Shown here piece by piece: positions 54,470 to 64,000 of a stretch of DNA of 64,000 nt. Under the pieces are notes generated by a model. That model saw only the letters and a list, made by a program, of their open reading frames with translations. It ran no database searches and was not told the origin of the DNA. The stretch covers positions 84,636 through 148,635 of the forward strand of contig NZ_QBUY01000010.1 of assembly GCF_003121405.1 (NCBI RefSeq). Reading direction: 5' to 3'. This stretch comes from Paraburkholderia sp. C35. GTDB lineage: Bacteria; Pseudomonadota; Gammaproteobacteria; Burkholderiales; Burkholderiaceae. Position numbers and translations under genes: made by a program. Each line of letters opens with the position of its first letter. Position 1 is the stretch's first letter.

Positions 54470-54555
54470 CAATTCAGCGGCCGCGAGCGGCGCTGGAACG
54501 TCAAATCGGGCAGAGTAACGGCGTGGCCAGCCCGTATCTGCTATCGTTCGCGGTT

Positions 54556-55499
<944 letters not shown>

Positions 55500-55503
<4 letters not shown>

Positions 55504-56261
55504 ACATCTATGCCATTCGCGCGATCTACCGTTTCGAAATGGCGCGCACGGGGCGCACGCTGATGCAGAGCGTGATTGCGCCCGTTATTTCCACCTCGCT
55601 GTACTTCATCGTGTTCGGCTCGGCGATCGGCTCGCGCATTCGCGAAGTGGAAGGGATCAGCTACGGTTCGTTCATCGTGCCGGGCCTGATCATGCTGTCG
55701 CTGCTGTCGCAGAGTATTTCGAATGCGTCGTTCGGTATTTATTTCCCGCGCTTCACGGGGACGATCTACGAACTGCTGTCCGCGCCCGTGTCGTATCTGG
55801 AGATCGTGATCAGCTATGTCGGCGCGGCCGCGACCAAATCGATCATTCTCGGTCTGATCATTCTTGCCACGGCGGGACTGTTCGTGCCGCTGCAGATCCA
55901 GCATCCCGTGTGGATGCTCGCGTTTCTCGTCCTCACGGCGATCACGTTCAGTTTGCTGGGCTTCATCATCGGCATCTGGGCGGATAACTTCGAGAAGCTG
56001 CAACTGGTGCCGCTGCTGATCATCACACCGCTGACGTTTCTCGGCGGCAGCTTCTATTCGGTCGCGATGCTGCCGCCTGCGTGGAAAGTGGTCACGCTGT
56101 TCAACCCGATCGTCTATCTGGTCAGCGGGTTTCGCTGGAGCTTTTTCGGGCTGGCGGACGTGAGCGTGGGAATCAGCCTTGGGATGACGGCGCTGTTTCT
56201 TTGCGTGTTCCTTGCGATCATCGCGTGGATCTTCAAAACGGGCTATCGCCTCAAGTCGTAG
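55500..56261 (+). CDS. ABC-2 type exporter, permease
   Basis: The 253-residue membrane protein has six hydrophobic segments and the ABC-2 signature ([25 protein letters not shown]). Together with the ATPase gene overlapping it by four bases it forms a YadGH-like exporter with a short ATP-binding and a separate membrane polypeptide, each probably acting as dimers. It is followed after 105 bases by a histidine kinase gene. Confidence 0.92.
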
Positions 56262-56366
56262 TACGATGAACGCGTTGGCGCGAAGCCGACATGGGGAGGT
56301 CTGTGGCGCGGCGCGCCGCAGATTCGATATCGCAACGACGCTTTCAGCGAGGCGCGCGCGACAACC

Positions 56367-57593
56367 ATGGCCACGACGCAATCACGACCGCTCTCCGCAT
56401 TTGCCGAGCACATCCGCAGCAATGAGGTCGAACTTACCGAACGCTGGCTCAAAGCGGTATTCAACGATGTCGAGCTGACCGAACCGGATCGTCTGACGAA
56501 CGAGCAACTGACGGACCACGTGCCCGACATCCTCGATTCGATGTGCAGCGCGATCAAGCAGCAGGACCTCGAAGAACTCGAGCCCGAAATCGAGCGCAAG
56601 GCGAAACTGCACGGCAAGATGCGCTGGAAGCAGGGCTACCGGATCGACGAACTCGTGCGCGAGCTCGATCTGTTCCGCCAGGTGCTGATGGGTGCCGTCG
56701 TGCAGTACGCGGAATCCCATCCCAGCTTCACGCGGCGCCACGAAGAACTGGCGCGCTATTTCATCGATGAAGCCGTCAGCTTTGTCACGCTGACGTCGAT
56801 CCGCGAAGTGGTCACCGAGCGCGACCGCAAGATCGACGAGTACACGGGGCGGCTGGAGCGCGCCAATCACGAACTGTTGCTCAAGCAGAAGCTGGTCGGC
56901 GAACTGTACGAATCGCGCATGCAGATCACGCGCAGCGTCGTGCACGATCTGCGCAATTTCCTGAATGTATTTTCGATGGCGTTGCAGCTGGTTGCGCGCG
57001 CGCCTTCGAAGACCGAGGCTGCACTCGCGCTTGCGAACCGGCAGGCGGCGGACATGAAGGTGCTGGTCGATGAACTGGTCGAATATTCGGTCGTGCTCGG
57101 CGATACGAATCAGGCGACGGTCGAAACGGTCGATCTGCACGCGCTGTTCGATGAGCTGGTCGCATCGTGTGGGCCGGCGATTCGCGAGAAAGGCCTCAAG
57201 CTGAATGCATCGTTCGATGGCGAGCTTGCGTCTGTCCAGTCGAACCGTCTCAAGCTCAAGCAGATCGCCATCAATCTGCTGACGAATGCCGCGAAGTACA
57301 CGAAGGCGGGTGAGGTCACGCTGGAGATGCGTACCCATGGCAACGACGCCTGGTGTTTGCGGGTGTCGGATACGGGCGTGGGGATTGGGGTGTCCGATCG
57401 CGATCGCGTTTTTAAGGAGTTCGAGCGGGCTAATGACGATGATGTGCCTGGCGCGGGGCTGGGACTTGCTATCGTTAAGGAGCTGTCGCGGATGCTGGAT
57501 GGGGCGTTGAGGTTTGATTCCCAGCTGGGCGTGGGGACGACTTTTGAAATTACGTTTCCTTTGCGGTTGGAGGGCGGCGAGTCCGCCGTGTAG
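56367..57593 (+). CDS. Cytoplasmic sensor histidine kinase
   Basis: The 408-residue protein has an N-terminal all-helical domain (about 10-150, resembling RsbRD/RsbU-like N-terminal regions), a coiled linker and a kinase core with the phosphorylated His 193 in SVVHDLRNFLN, the N box NLLTNAAKYT, G1 DTGVGIG and G2 GAGLGLAIVKEL. No membrane segment is predicted, so it senses a cytoplasmic signal or a partner. No response regulator is adjacent, thus it is an orphan kinase. It is followed directly by a large palindromic repeat. Confidence 0.85.
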   Translation: MATTQSRPLSAFAEHIRSNEVELTERWLKAVFNDVELTEPDRLTNEQLTDHVPDILDSMCSAIKQQDLEELEPEIERKAKLHGKMRWKQGYRIDELVRELDLFRQVLMGAVVQYAESHPSFTRRHEELARYFIDEAVSFVTLTSIREVVTERDRKIDEYTGRLERANHELLLKQKLVGELYESRMQITRSVVHDLRNFLNVFSMALQLVARAPSKTEAALALANRQAADMKVLVDELVEYSVVLGDTNQATVETVDLHALFDELVASCGPAIREKGLKLNASFDGELASVQSNRLKLKQIAINLLTNAAKYTKAGEVTLEMRTHGNDAWCLRVSDTGVGIGVSDRDRVFKEFERANDDDVPGAGLGLAIVKELSRMLDGALRFDSQLGVGTTFEITFPLRLEGGESAV

Positions 57594-57604
57594 TTGGTGT
57601 TTTG

Positions 57605-58270
57605 TTTCGCTGGCATCCGCTTTTTGTTAGTGGTGCTTCTTGCGTTGCCCCTGTGCGGGGCGGCACCTACTTTTCTTTGCAGCGGCAAAGAAAAGTAGGC
57701 AAAAGAAAGCCGCTCACACCGATCCGCTTGACCCTTGCCTGCGGGCCCCCAACAGCCCCGTCCTGTTCGCGGCATCACTACGCTTGATGCCCGCTGCCAG
57801 CGCTCTTTACAGGCGCCTCACCCACTCCAATCACCCGTAGTGAAGCAAGCGGTAGCGAACTGTCATTGCAGCCCAGGTGGCAAACGGTGTGTAGGTTGTC
57901 GCGCCTGATGCGTCGGCGATCCTACGAGACACACCGCCTTTGCTTTTCAGTCCGGAGTGATGCGCATACGCCGCGACGGCCGACACACCGTTTGCCACCT
58001 GGGCGGCCTGAACCGAACTGGTAAGGTGTGCTGTGACGCGGGAGTTTGAAGTGGGTGATGCGCTCATTCAGAGCGTTGGCAGCGGGCATCGAGAAGATCG
58101 ATGCCGCTGACAGGACGGGGCCGTTGGGGGCCCGCAGGCAAGAAGAAGTGTTGGCGGTGTTAGCCCGCTTTCTTTTGCCTACTTTTCTTTGCGGCGGCAA
58201 AGAAAAGTAGGTGCCGCCCCGCACAGGGGCAACGCTAGCAGACCACTAACATCAAGCGGATGCCAGCGAA
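57605..58270. repeat. 666-base imperfect palindrome made of Burkholderia-type repeats
   Basis: The left half (57605-57840) is repeated in inverted orientation at 58050-58270 at roughly 80 percent identity by eye. It begins with TTTCGCTGGCATCCGCTT and contains a stem CTACTTTTCTTTGC with its inverse GCAAAGAAAAGTAG (57667-57699; right copy 58178-58210). An inner perfect 22-bp inverted pair lies at 57871-57892 and 57983-58004. Sequences like the outer arms are widespread in Burkholderia-type genomes and are often called as spurious small genes; none of the short frames here has a ribosome site. It lies between two unrelated genes. Confidence 0.85.
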
Positions 58271-58311
58271 AGCAAAACCAAAACCAAACCAAAACCAAAC
58301 CACAAAAAAAC

Positions 58312-58437
58312 CTAATTAAAAAGCTTAACCGCCTGCAACAGCGTATTCACCACACCCCACGTCAGTGGAACGAGCACATACAACCAGAACACGGCGAGCA
58401 GCCCCTTATTCGTCGGATGAGCATTTTGCGTCGACAT
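58312..58437 (-). CDS. 41-residue membrane peptide beside the OFA transporter
   Basis: On the minus strand an ATG at 58437 preceded by AAGGAG opens a frame encoding MSTQNAHPTNKGLLAVFW then LYVLVPLTWGVVNTLLQAVK, with a single hydrophobic helix, ending at 58312. It starts 18 bases downstream of the oxalate/formate-type transporter stop. Small proteins of this kind are recorded as partners ('small subunit') of OFA-family MFS transporters in beta-proteobacteria. The excellent ribosome site and position make it a real gene. Role inferred: stabilising or completing the transporter. Confidence 0.75.
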   Translation of the reverse strand: MSTQNAHPTNKGLLAVFWLYVLVPLTWGVVNTLLQAVKLFN

Positions 58438-58455
58438 TGTGATTCTCCTTAGACC

Positions 58456-59859
58456 TTACTTGCCCGACGCAAGCTGCGCGTCCGTCATGTGATGCTTCTC
58501 GTGCACGCGCTTGACGAGCAGATTGCACACAAAGCCGATCACGAGCAGCACCGTCATGATGTGCACCGTCATCGTGTACGCATCGGCTTTAGCAACGCCG
58601 TTGGCAACCTGATACGCACGGATGTAATTCACCAGCACGGGACCCGCGACACCTGCTGCCGCCCACGCCGTCAGCAAACGCCCGTGAATGCCGCCGACAA
58701 ACGCCGTACCGAACATGTCGGCAAGATAGGCGGGCACAGTGGCGAAGCCACCGCCGTACATCGACAGGATCACGCAGTAGCACAGCACGAACAGCGCGAT
58801 GTTCCCCGTCGACGCAAACGTCGGCACCAGCCAGTACAGCACGGCGCCCAGCGCGAAGAAGATGAAGTACGTGTTCTTGCGGCCCACATAATCCGATGCC
58901 GACGCCCACACGAAACGGCCACCCATGTTGAAGAGCGACAGCAGACCGACGAAGCCCGCAGCTGCCGCGGCGCTCACCGTGTCCTTGAAGCTCTCCTGAA
59001 TCATCACGGACGCCTGGCCGAGAATGCCGATACCCGCCGTCACGTTCAGGAACAACACCAGCCAGATCAGATAGAACTGCGGCGTCTTCAGCGCTTCATC
59101 GATATGCACGTGGTTGCGCGTGATCATCTTCGTCGTCGTGGTCGCGGGCGGCGTCCAGCCGGCCGGCTTCCAGTCTGCCGGCGGCACGCGGATCGCCAGT
59201 GCGCCGATCGACATCGAAATAAAGTACGCAATGCCCAGCACGATGAAGGTCTCAGCCACGCCGATACTCGTCGCGCTCTTGAAGTGGTTCATCAGCGCCA
59301 CTGACAGCGGGGCAGCGATCATCGCGCCGCCGCCGAAGCCCATGATCGCCATGCCCGTCGCCATGCCGCGGCGGTCCGGGAACCAGCGGATCAGCGTCGA
59401 CACAGGCGACACATAGCCAAGGCCCAGCCCGATGCCGCCAAGCACGCCATAGCCGAGATACAGCAGCACGATCTGGTGCATCCACACGCCGAGCGCCGAC
59501 ACCAGGAAACCGCCGCCGAAGCAGCATGCCGCCGTGAACATCGTGCGGCGCGGGCCGACTTTTTCGAGCCACTTGCCGGCAAACGCCGCCGACAGGCCAA
59601 GGCAGACGATCGCCAGCGAGAAGATCCAGCCGAGCGTGGTCAGCGACCAGTCGTCCGGCGCGGACTGCGTGATGCCGATGACTTTGGTGAGCGGCCCGTT
59701 GAACACGGAGAACGCATAGGCCTGACCGATACACAGATGCACGGCGAGGGCGGCAGGCGGCACCATCCAGCGTGAAAAGCCAGCTTGGGCGACGGTTGCC
59801 TGTTTTGAAAAGAAGGATGGCCGGCTGGCGTTGCTGCCCGGCTCAGTAATGCTGCTCAT
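58456..59859 (-). CDS. OFA-family MFS antiporter (oxalate/formate type)
   Basis: The 467-residue protein has about 12 membrane segments and the OFA-family patterns (GWIFSLAIVCLGLSAAFAGKW, GLGYVSPVSTLIRWFPDRRGMATGMAIMGFGGGA in short pieces, and FNMGGRFVWASASDYVG). Its family exchanges oxalate for formate in Oxalobacter and carries related monocarboxylates or dicarboxylates in beta-proteobacteria. It lies in one locus with a formyl-CoA:oxalate CoA-transferase gene, suggesting oxalate uptake coupled to formate export. The start has a clear ATG at 59859, preceded by GGAGA. A 41-residue partner follows. Confidence 0.9.
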   Translation of the reverse strand: MSSITEPGSNASRPSFFSKQATVAQAGFSRWMVPPAALAVHLCIGQAYAFSVFNGPLTKVIGITQSAPDDWSLTTLGWIFSLAIVCLGLSAAFAGKWLEKVGPRRTMFTAACCFGGGFLVSALGVWMHQIVLLYLGYGVLGGIGLGLGYVSPVSTLIRWFPDRRGMATGMAIMGFGGGAMIAAPLSVALMNHFKSATSIGVAETFIVLGIAYFISMSIGALAIRVPPADWKPAGWTPPATTTTKMITRNHVHIDEALKTPQFYLIWLVLFLNVTAGIGILGQASVMIQESFKDTVSAAAAAGFVGLLSLFNMGGRFVWASASDYVGRKNTYFIFFALGAVLYWLVPTFASTGNIALFVLCYCVILSMYGGGFATVPAYLADMFGTAFVGGIHGRLLTAWAAAGVAGPVLVNYIRAYQVANGVAKADAYTMTVHIMTVLLVIGFVCNLLVKRVHEKHHMTDAQLASGK

Positions 59860-60472
59860 GGTCGGTCTCCGATGAGGCTAAACGTCTGTTATCGGTTGCA
59901 ATTGCCAAAACTTAAGGTTTGAAAGTTTCCAGACATATGCTGGGCTGCAACATATTCGGAAACATGCGAACGATCGGCTGTTTCGGCAATTGGCGAGACG
60001 ATAGGTGCACGCGACCTACTTGGCAATATGAGAATTAAAAGCATATGGAATACGCTGTGACCGTTGTGCATAGCGGGATACAGCGATTTCAAGCGACATG
60101 AGGCCGCAGGTGACCGCGTGACGCACTGCTGGCGCAGATTCATTTCCGGGCGGAATCGGTCCGAGTGCCGTTTAGTGACGGTAATTGTTGCGAAAGCACA
60201 TGGAAAGGCTGGGCGAAGCATTTTTGGAACCCGCTCTCATGCTCGTTTTGGTGTTGACGGCGGGTTCCAGAAGTACAGTTCTGGTCGGATGAGAAAAGTA
60301 CAGTGATGGCTGGAAGCAAGCGCTGTCGCGGCCCGGCGGCCTTGCGTGCTACGTTCCGACTGTTGCATCTGCTGAACAACTGTATCTGATATACCACATA
60401 CAAGATACTTGATTTTTTCCGCGACGCAGCATATGATTGAGTCATCCAATCACTCAATGACCGGAGCATCAA
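59860..60472. other. Spacer between OFA transporter and small membrane protein genes
   Basis: The 613 bases contain no convincing gene. They include an inverted pair GGAACCCGC (60226-60234) and GCGGGTTCC (60260-60268), a direct repeat AAGTACAGT at 60271-60279 and 60296-60304, and the operator-like site at 60387-60404. Promoters for both flanking genes should lie here. Confidence 0.5.
60387..60404 (+). promoter_or_regulatory. Candidate GntR operator ahead of the regulator genes
   Basis: TGATATACCACATACAAG differs in one base over the 15-base core (TGATATAYCACATAC) from two sites that flank the sucCD/CoA-transferase spacer. It lies 69 bases before the small membrane protein gene and its downstream GntR gene, suggesting self-regulation. 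Confidence 0.5.
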
Positions 60473-60688
60473 ATGGATTTCGTGTCGCTTGCACTGTTTG
60501 CCGTCGCTGTCGTGGGCCTGGGTTCGGCCGCTACCGTGCTGCTCACGCGCTGGATTCCGCAGCATGTCGCTGAGCTGGCATCGAAGCACGGCCGTTATGT
60601 CGGTCTCGAAGCCGCCACGGTGCGTGAAGCCACGCCGTACCGCGCGCGTGTCGAAGCGGCCATGAACGCGGTCGGCTCGTCGAACTAA
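60473..60688 (+). CDS. Small single-helix membrane protein
   Basis: The 71-residue protein has an N-terminal hydrophobic segment (MDFVSLALFAVAVVGLGSAAT VLL, in short pieces) and a cytoplasmic or periplasmic charged tail (HVAELASKHGRYVGLEAATVREATPYRARVEA). CGGAG precedes ATG 60473. It ends three bases before the GTG of the GntR gene, so they are one transcription unit. No family recognised; it might be a membrane anchor for the regulator or a leftover of an export partner, but nothing in the sequence decides this. Confidence 0.6.
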   Translation: MDFVSLALFAVAVVGLGSAATVLLTRWIPQHVAELASKHGRYVGLEAATVREATPYRARVEAAMNAVGSSN

Positions 60689-60691
60689 GCA

Positions 60692-61393
60692 GTGTCCACA
60701 CCCGCACTGAACCTTCCTCTGGCGCTGCAGCCCATCGGCAACAGCGCCAGCCTCCGCGATCAGGCCTACGTGATGTTGCGTCAGGCCATCGCGGACGCCG
60801 ACATTTACGCGTCACCCGATGAAATCCGTCTCGATGAGCGCGCCTTGAGCGAATCGCTCGGCGTGAGCCGCACGCCTGTGCGCGAGGCGATGACGCTGCT
60901 GGAGCAGGAAGGTTTTCTGCGCATGGTGCCGCGGCGCGGCATCTATATCGTGCGCAAGAGCAAGCGCGAGATCGTCGAGATGATCCAGATGTGGGCCGCG
61001 CTGGAAAGCATGGCCGCGCGTCTCGCCACGCTGCACGCTTCGGACGAAGAGATTGCGCGCCTGCGTCACATGTTCGACCAGTTCCGCGATTCGACGCCGG
61101 CTGAGCATATCGCCGAGTACTCGGATGCGAACATTGCGTTCCATCAGGCTATCGTCGAGCTGTCGAAGTCGCAGATCATTCTCGACACGATCAAGAACAT
61201 CTTCATCCACGTGCGTGCGATCCGGCGTATGACCATTTCGCAGAGCGACCGTGCGTCGCGTTCGATCGTCGATCACCTGCGCATTATCGAAGCGCTGGAA
61301 AAGCGCGACACCGAACTGGCCGAGCGGCTGGTGCGCGATCACTCGCTTGGACTGGCGGCGTTCGTCGAAGCGAATTGCGATTTTCTCGATTGA
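60692..61393 (+). CDS. GntR-family (FCD) transcriptional regulator of the oxalate locus
   Basis: The 233-residue protein has an N-terminal winged helix (residues about 30-90, ALSESLGVSRTPVREAM) and a C-terminal FCD ligand domain with Asp/His metal-binding positions (HQAIVELSKS, DHLRIIEAL), as in FadR-like regulators that sense small acids. It starts with GTG 60692. Located between the OFA transporter and sucCD, it likely regulates the locus through the repeated site at 60387, 63618 and 63780. A terminator follows. Confidence 0.88.
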   Translation: MSTPALNLPLALQPIGNSASLRDQAYVMLRQAIADADIYASPDEIRLDERALSESLGVSRTPVREAMTLLEQEGFLRMVPRRGIYIVRKSKREIVEMIQMWAALESMAARLATLHASDEEIARLRHMFDQFRDSTPAEHIAEYSDANIAFHQAIVELSKSQIILDTIKNIFIHVRAIRRMTISQSDRASRSIVDHLRIIEALEKRDTELAERLVRDHSLGLAAFVEANCDFLD

Positions 61394-61418
61394 GCGTGTT
61401 GTAAGTGACTGGATGAGA

Positions 61419-61452
61419 GGCCAGCGGAACTGCAAAGTCCGCTGGCCTTTTT
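61419..61452 (+). terminator. Terminator of the GntR gene
   Basis: GGCCAGCGGA (61419-61428) and TCCGCTGGCC (61438-61447) form a perfect 10-bp stem with a 9-base loop, followed by TTTTTC. It stands between the convergent GntR and sucD genes. Confidence 0.92.
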
Positions 61453-61456
61453 CACA

Positions 61457-62332
61457 TCAGCCGCGCATCGCGCGCAGCATCGTTTCACCCAGCGCCGCTG
61501 GCGACTGCGCGACATGAATGCCCGCCGAGCGCATTGCGTCGATCTTCGCGCCCGCCGTGCCTTTGCCGCCCGAAATGATGGCGCCCGCGTGACCCATCCG
61601 GCGTCCCGGCGGCGCGCTGGTTCCGGCGATAAACCCGACCACCGGTTTCTTCGCGCCGGAATCCTTCAGGAACTGGGCGGCAGCTTCTTCAGCCGACCCG
61701 CCGATTTCGCCGATCATGATGATGCCTTCGGTGTCGTCGTCGGCGAGGAACATCTCCAGGCAATCGATGAAGTTCGTGCCGTTGACTGGATCGCCGCCGA
61801 TGCCGATGCACGTCGTTTGCCCAAGCCCTGCTGCCGTGGTCTGCGCGACGGCTTCATAAGTCAGCGTGCCCGAGCGCGACACCACGCCGATTTTCCCCTG
61901 CAAATGAATGTGTCCCGGCATGATGCCGATCTTGCACTGGCCCGGCGTGATGACGCCGGGACAATTCGGCCCGATCAGACGCGTCGCCGATCCGGCAAGC
62001 GCGCGCTTCACGCGCACCATGTCGATCACGGGAATGCCTTCCGTGATACAGACCACGAGAGGGATTTCGGCATCGACGGCTTCGAGAATCGCGTCGGCGG
62101 CCATCGGCGGGGGCACGTAGATCACGGACGCGTTTGCGCCGGTTGCGTCGACGGCATCGGCGACCGTGTCGAATACGGGCAGGCCGAGATGCGTCGTGCC
62201 GCCCTTGCCGGGCGTGACGCCGCCGACCATCTGCGTGCCGTAGGCGAGCGCCTGCTCCGAGTGAAACGTCCCTTGCGAGCCGGTAAAGCCCTGGCAGATC
62301 ACTTTCGTGTTTCGATCGATCAGTACGGCCAT
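61457..62332 (-). CDS. sucD: Succinyl-CoA synthetase alpha subunit
   Basis: The 291-residue subunit carries the CoA-binding Rossmann part ([15 protein letters not shown]) and the phosphorylated His in [16 protein letters not shown]. With SucC it forms succinyl-CoA from succinate, CoA and ATP/GTP and the reverse. The ATG lies one base from the sucC stop, so it is translationally coupled. The pair sits inside an oxalate locus with a formyl-CoA transferase gene, not beside other citric-acid-cycle genes; the chromosomal main sucCD is usually elsewhere in Burkholderiaceae. Confidence 0.93.
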   Translation of the reverse strand: MAVLIDRNTKVICQGFTGSQGTFHSEQALAYGTQMVGGVTPGKGGTTHLGLPVFDTVADAVDATGANASVIYVPPPMAADAILEAVDAEIPLVVCITEGIPVIDMVRVKRALAGSATRLIGPNCPGVITPGQCKIGIMPGHIHLQGKIGVVSRSGTLTYEAVAQTTAAGLGQTTCIGIGGDPVNGTNFIDCLEMFLADDDTEGIIMIGEIGGSAEEAAAQFLKDSGAKKPVVGFIAGTSAPPGRRMGHAGAIISGGKGTAGAKIDAMRSAGIHVAQSPAALGETMLRAMRG

Positions 62333-62333
62333 G

Positions 62334-63545
62334 TCAGTTTGCCTCCGTCGCGTTGCTTTCCTTGACCGCGGCGACGACCTTGCTGGCCGCGTCGGCGAGA
62401 TGATCGGCCGAGAGAATCGGCAGACCCGAGTCGCGCAGAATCTGCTTGCCGAGTTCGACGTTGGTCCCTTCCAGCCGCACGACGAGCGGCACGCGCAGAT
62501 CGACCTCGCGCGCGGCACTGACGACGCCTTCCGCGATCACATCGCAGCGCATGATGCCGCCGAAGATGTTGACCAGAATCCCTTCCACTTTCGGATCGCG
62601 CAGAATCAGCCGGAATGCGGTCGCGACACGCTCTTTGGTTGCGCCGCCGCCGACGTCGAGGAAATTCGCCGGCTCGCCGCCATAGAGCTTGATGATGTCC
62701 ATCGTCGCCATCGCGAGGCCCGCGCCGTTCACCATGCAGCCGATGTTGCCGTCGAGCGTCACGTAATTGAGGCCGTGTTTGGCGGCTTCGAGTTCGGCGG
62801 CGTCTTCTTCGGCTTCGTCGCGCAGTGCTTCGACGGACGGGTGCCGGAAGAGGGCGTTATCGTCGAAATTGATTTTCGCGTCGAGCGCGATCACGTCGCC
62901 TTGCTGCGTCACGACCAGCGGATTGATCTCGACAATCGACGCGTCCAGTTCGACGAACGCGCGATACGCGTTGGCGATGAACTGCGTCGCGGCTTTGACC
63001 TGCTTGCCCGTCAGCCCGAGGCCGAACGCGATCTGGCGCGCGTGGAACGGTTGCAGGCCCGTGGCGGGATCGATGGCGACCTTGAGGATTTTCTCGGGCG
63101 TATGTGCGGCAACTTCCTCGATCTCCATGCCGCCTTCCGTCGATGCCATCACCGTGATGCGCGACGTGCTGCGGTCGATCAGCATGCCGAGATACAGTTC
63201 GCGTTCGATCGCGCAGCCTTCCTCGATATAGACGCGCTTCACTTCGCGCCCGGCCGGCCCCGTCTGTTTCGTGACGAGCACGTGCGACAGCATCTGCGTC
63301 GCGCTCAAGCCGACGTCGCTGACCGACTTGACGACGCGCACGCCACCTTTGCCGTGCGGATCATCCGTAAAACGGCCCGCGCCGCGCCCGCCGGCATGAA
63401 TCTGCGATTTCACGACCCACACTGAACCACCGAGCGACAATGCCGCGTCCTCCGCCTCTTGCGGCGTGAACGCGACGCGCCCGTTCGGCACGGCCACGCC
63501 ATAACCCTTCAGCAGGTCCTTCGCCTGATATTCGTGAATATTCAC
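62334..63545 (-). CDS. sucC: Succinyl-CoA synthetase beta subunit
   Basis: The 403-residue subunit has an ATP-grasp domain ([25 protein letters not shown]) and the C-terminal CoA-ligase domain ([26 protein letters not shown]). GTG 63545 (VNIHEYQAK) is chosen for GAGGAGACAG upstream and the family's usual start; a longer frame starts at 63587. It precedes sucD directly. The operator-like site at 63618-63634 lies 74 bases ahead. Family identity is sure, but malate- or oxalate-linked use of these subunits cannot be told apart by eye. Confidence 0.9.
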   Translation of the reverse strand: MNIHEYQAKDLLKGYGVAVPNGRVAFTPQEAEDAALSLGGSVWVVKSQIHAGGRGAGRFTDDPHGKGGVRVVKSVSDVGLSATQMLSHVLVTKQTGPAGREVKRVYIEEGCAIERELYLGMLIDRSTSRITVMASTEGGMEIEEVAAHTPEKILKVAIDPATGLQPFHARQIAFGLGLTGKQVKAATQFIANAYRAFVELDASIVEINPLVVTQQGDVIALDAKINFDDNALFRHPSVEALRDEAEEDAAELEAAKHGLNYVTLDGNIGCMVNGAGLAMATMDIIKLYGGEPANFLDVGGGATKERVATAFRLILRDPKVEGILVNIFGGIMRCDVIAEGVVSAAREVDLRVPLVVRLEGTNVELGKQILRDSGLPILSADHLADAASKVVAAVKESNATEAN

Positions 63546-63617
63546 CTGTCTCCTCACTGGATGAGATTTGACGCGCGGCATCGTCAAATCAGGGCGGTCG
63601 GCTCAAAGTTGAAATAT

Positions 63618-63634
63618 GGTATGTGATATATCAA
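63618..63634 (-). promoter_or_regulatory. Candidate GntR operator upstream of sucCD
   Basis: On the minus strand TTGATATATCACATACC, exactly the same 17 bases as the plus-strand site at 63780-63796, which faces the CoA-transferase gene. A third close copy precedes the GntR operon (60387). A shared operator in one locus points to one regulator. Confidence 0.6.
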
Positions 63635-63779
63635 CGATGCTCAAGCAGAGAAATGGATCGGGGTTTTCCCTTTGTGAAGTGACTTCTTAATGCGTAATTT
63701 GGCCTGCGGGCCTTGTCACGCAAGACTTTGAGGCATTTGAAACGCATTTTGCTTACGTAGTGAAAGCGCTTGCGGCGTT

Positions 63780-63796
63780 TTGATATATCACATACC
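63780..63796 (+). promoter_or_regulatory. Candidate GntR operator upstream of the CoA-transferase gene
   Basis: TTGATATATCACATACC, identical in inverted orientation to 63618-63634, with 145 bases between. It lies 55 bases upstream of the ATG at 63851 and just upstream of a TATAGA element (63798-63803) that could be a -10 box. Confidence 0.6.
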
Positions 63797-63850
63797 GTAT
63801 AGAACACGGACGATCGAAAAAAGAGCGTCAAGTGCTCGAAGGGAGACAGC

Positions 63851-64000
63851 ATGGGCAAGGCACTCGACGGTGTGCGCATTCTCGATTTCACCCACGTGCA
63901 ATCGGGGCCGACCTGCACGCAGCTGCTGGCGTGGTTCGGCGCGGACGTGATCAAGGTGGAGCGCGCGGGCGCGGGCGACATCACGCGCGAACAGCTGCGC
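63851..64000 (+). CDS. frc: Formyl-CoA:oxalate CoA-transferase-like, N-terminal part
   Basis: The first 50 codons read [20 protein letters not shown] then [20 protein letters not shown], closely following the start of class III CoA-transferases such as Frc, which converts formyl-CoA and oxalate to formate and oxalyl-CoA. AAGGGAGA precedes ATG 63851. The gene runs out of the window, so catalytic Asp is not seen. Context of the OFA transporter, GntR and sucCD supports an oxalate role. Confidence 0.8.
   Translation, partial: MGKALDGVRILDFTHVQSGPTCTQLLAWFGADVIKVERAGAGDITREQLR

Noticed and set aside
57640..58224. Several short frames such as one on the minus strand (57831-58067), often annotated as hypothetical proteins in Burkholderia.
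   Set aside because: They lie in the palindromic repeat and are mirrored by its two arms, with no ribosome site.

Overview
The window looks like a chromosomal segment from a Burkholderiaceae bacterium, most likely Paraburkholderia or Caballeronia. The basis is high GC with strong GC3 bias, a DUF3564 protein typical of that family, genus-typical interspersed palindromic repeats at 57.6-58.3 kb, and an aromatic, oxalate and phosphonate gene repertoire usual for these soil and plant-associated bacteria. No rRNA, tRNA, CRISPR array, insertion sequence or phage gene was seen.

Layout. 0-0.2 kb is the tail of a DUF4399 gene. 0.25-14.0 kb is the most unusual part: a peptide-export island. It has two small precursors with a shared double-glycine leader (535-810 and 12765-13049). 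Between them lie a NodT-type outer-membrane protein, a two-FHA membrane protein, an HlyD adaptor, a cytoplasmic parvulin, a C39-peptidase ABC exporter with two N-terminal cNMP-binding-like domains, a sigma-54 activator and a PP2C phosphatase. An LRAT/NlpC-P60-like protein flanks it. Both precursor genes have sigma-54-type promoters (perfect at the second) and share an 18-bp upstream motif (16/18 identical). This suggests the island's own sigma-54 activator drives the peptides, while FHA and PP2C proteins add Ser/Thr-phosphorylation control. 14-27.5 kb is a mixed stretch: small hypothetical proteins, di-haem cytochrome c peroxidase, phospholipase C/acid phosphatase, M30 metallopeptidase, TPR protein, a second FtsI-type PBP, a possible sRNA, an MCP and a J-domain protein.

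27.8-32.6 kb is a phosphonate biosynthesis operon: nucleotidyltransferase, PEP mutase fused to a second nucleotidyltransferase, phosphonopyruvate decarboxylase and 2-aminoethylphosphonate transaminase. It should make 2-AEP and activate it with a nucleotide for transfer to a surface polymer or lipid. A convergent trimeric autotransporter adhesin follows (32.7-35.4 kb). 36-47.5 kb holds an MFS exporter, an SDR, a DUF190/TfoX_N/DUF190 trio, a methyltransferase, a TetR regulator, a DNA-damage ligase/exonuclease pair, a Gly/Ala-rich secreted protein, a large catalase and DUF3564.

47.8-54.5 kb is a hydroxyquinol catabolic operon (two cupin-like proteins, aldehyde dehydrogenase, maleylacetate reductase, hydroxyquinol 1,2-dioxygenase, Rieske ferredoxin) behind a LysR gene carrying an in-frame amber stop. 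An ABC-2 exporter and a histidine kinase follow, then a 666-bp imperfect palindrome. 58.3-64 kb is an oxalate-use locus: OFA-family antiporter with a 41-aa partner, a small membrane protein, a GntR/FCD regulator, a second-copy-type sucCD and the start of a formyl-CoA:oxalate CoA-transferase gene. Three near-identical sites (TGATATAYCACATAC) in this locus look like the GntR operator.
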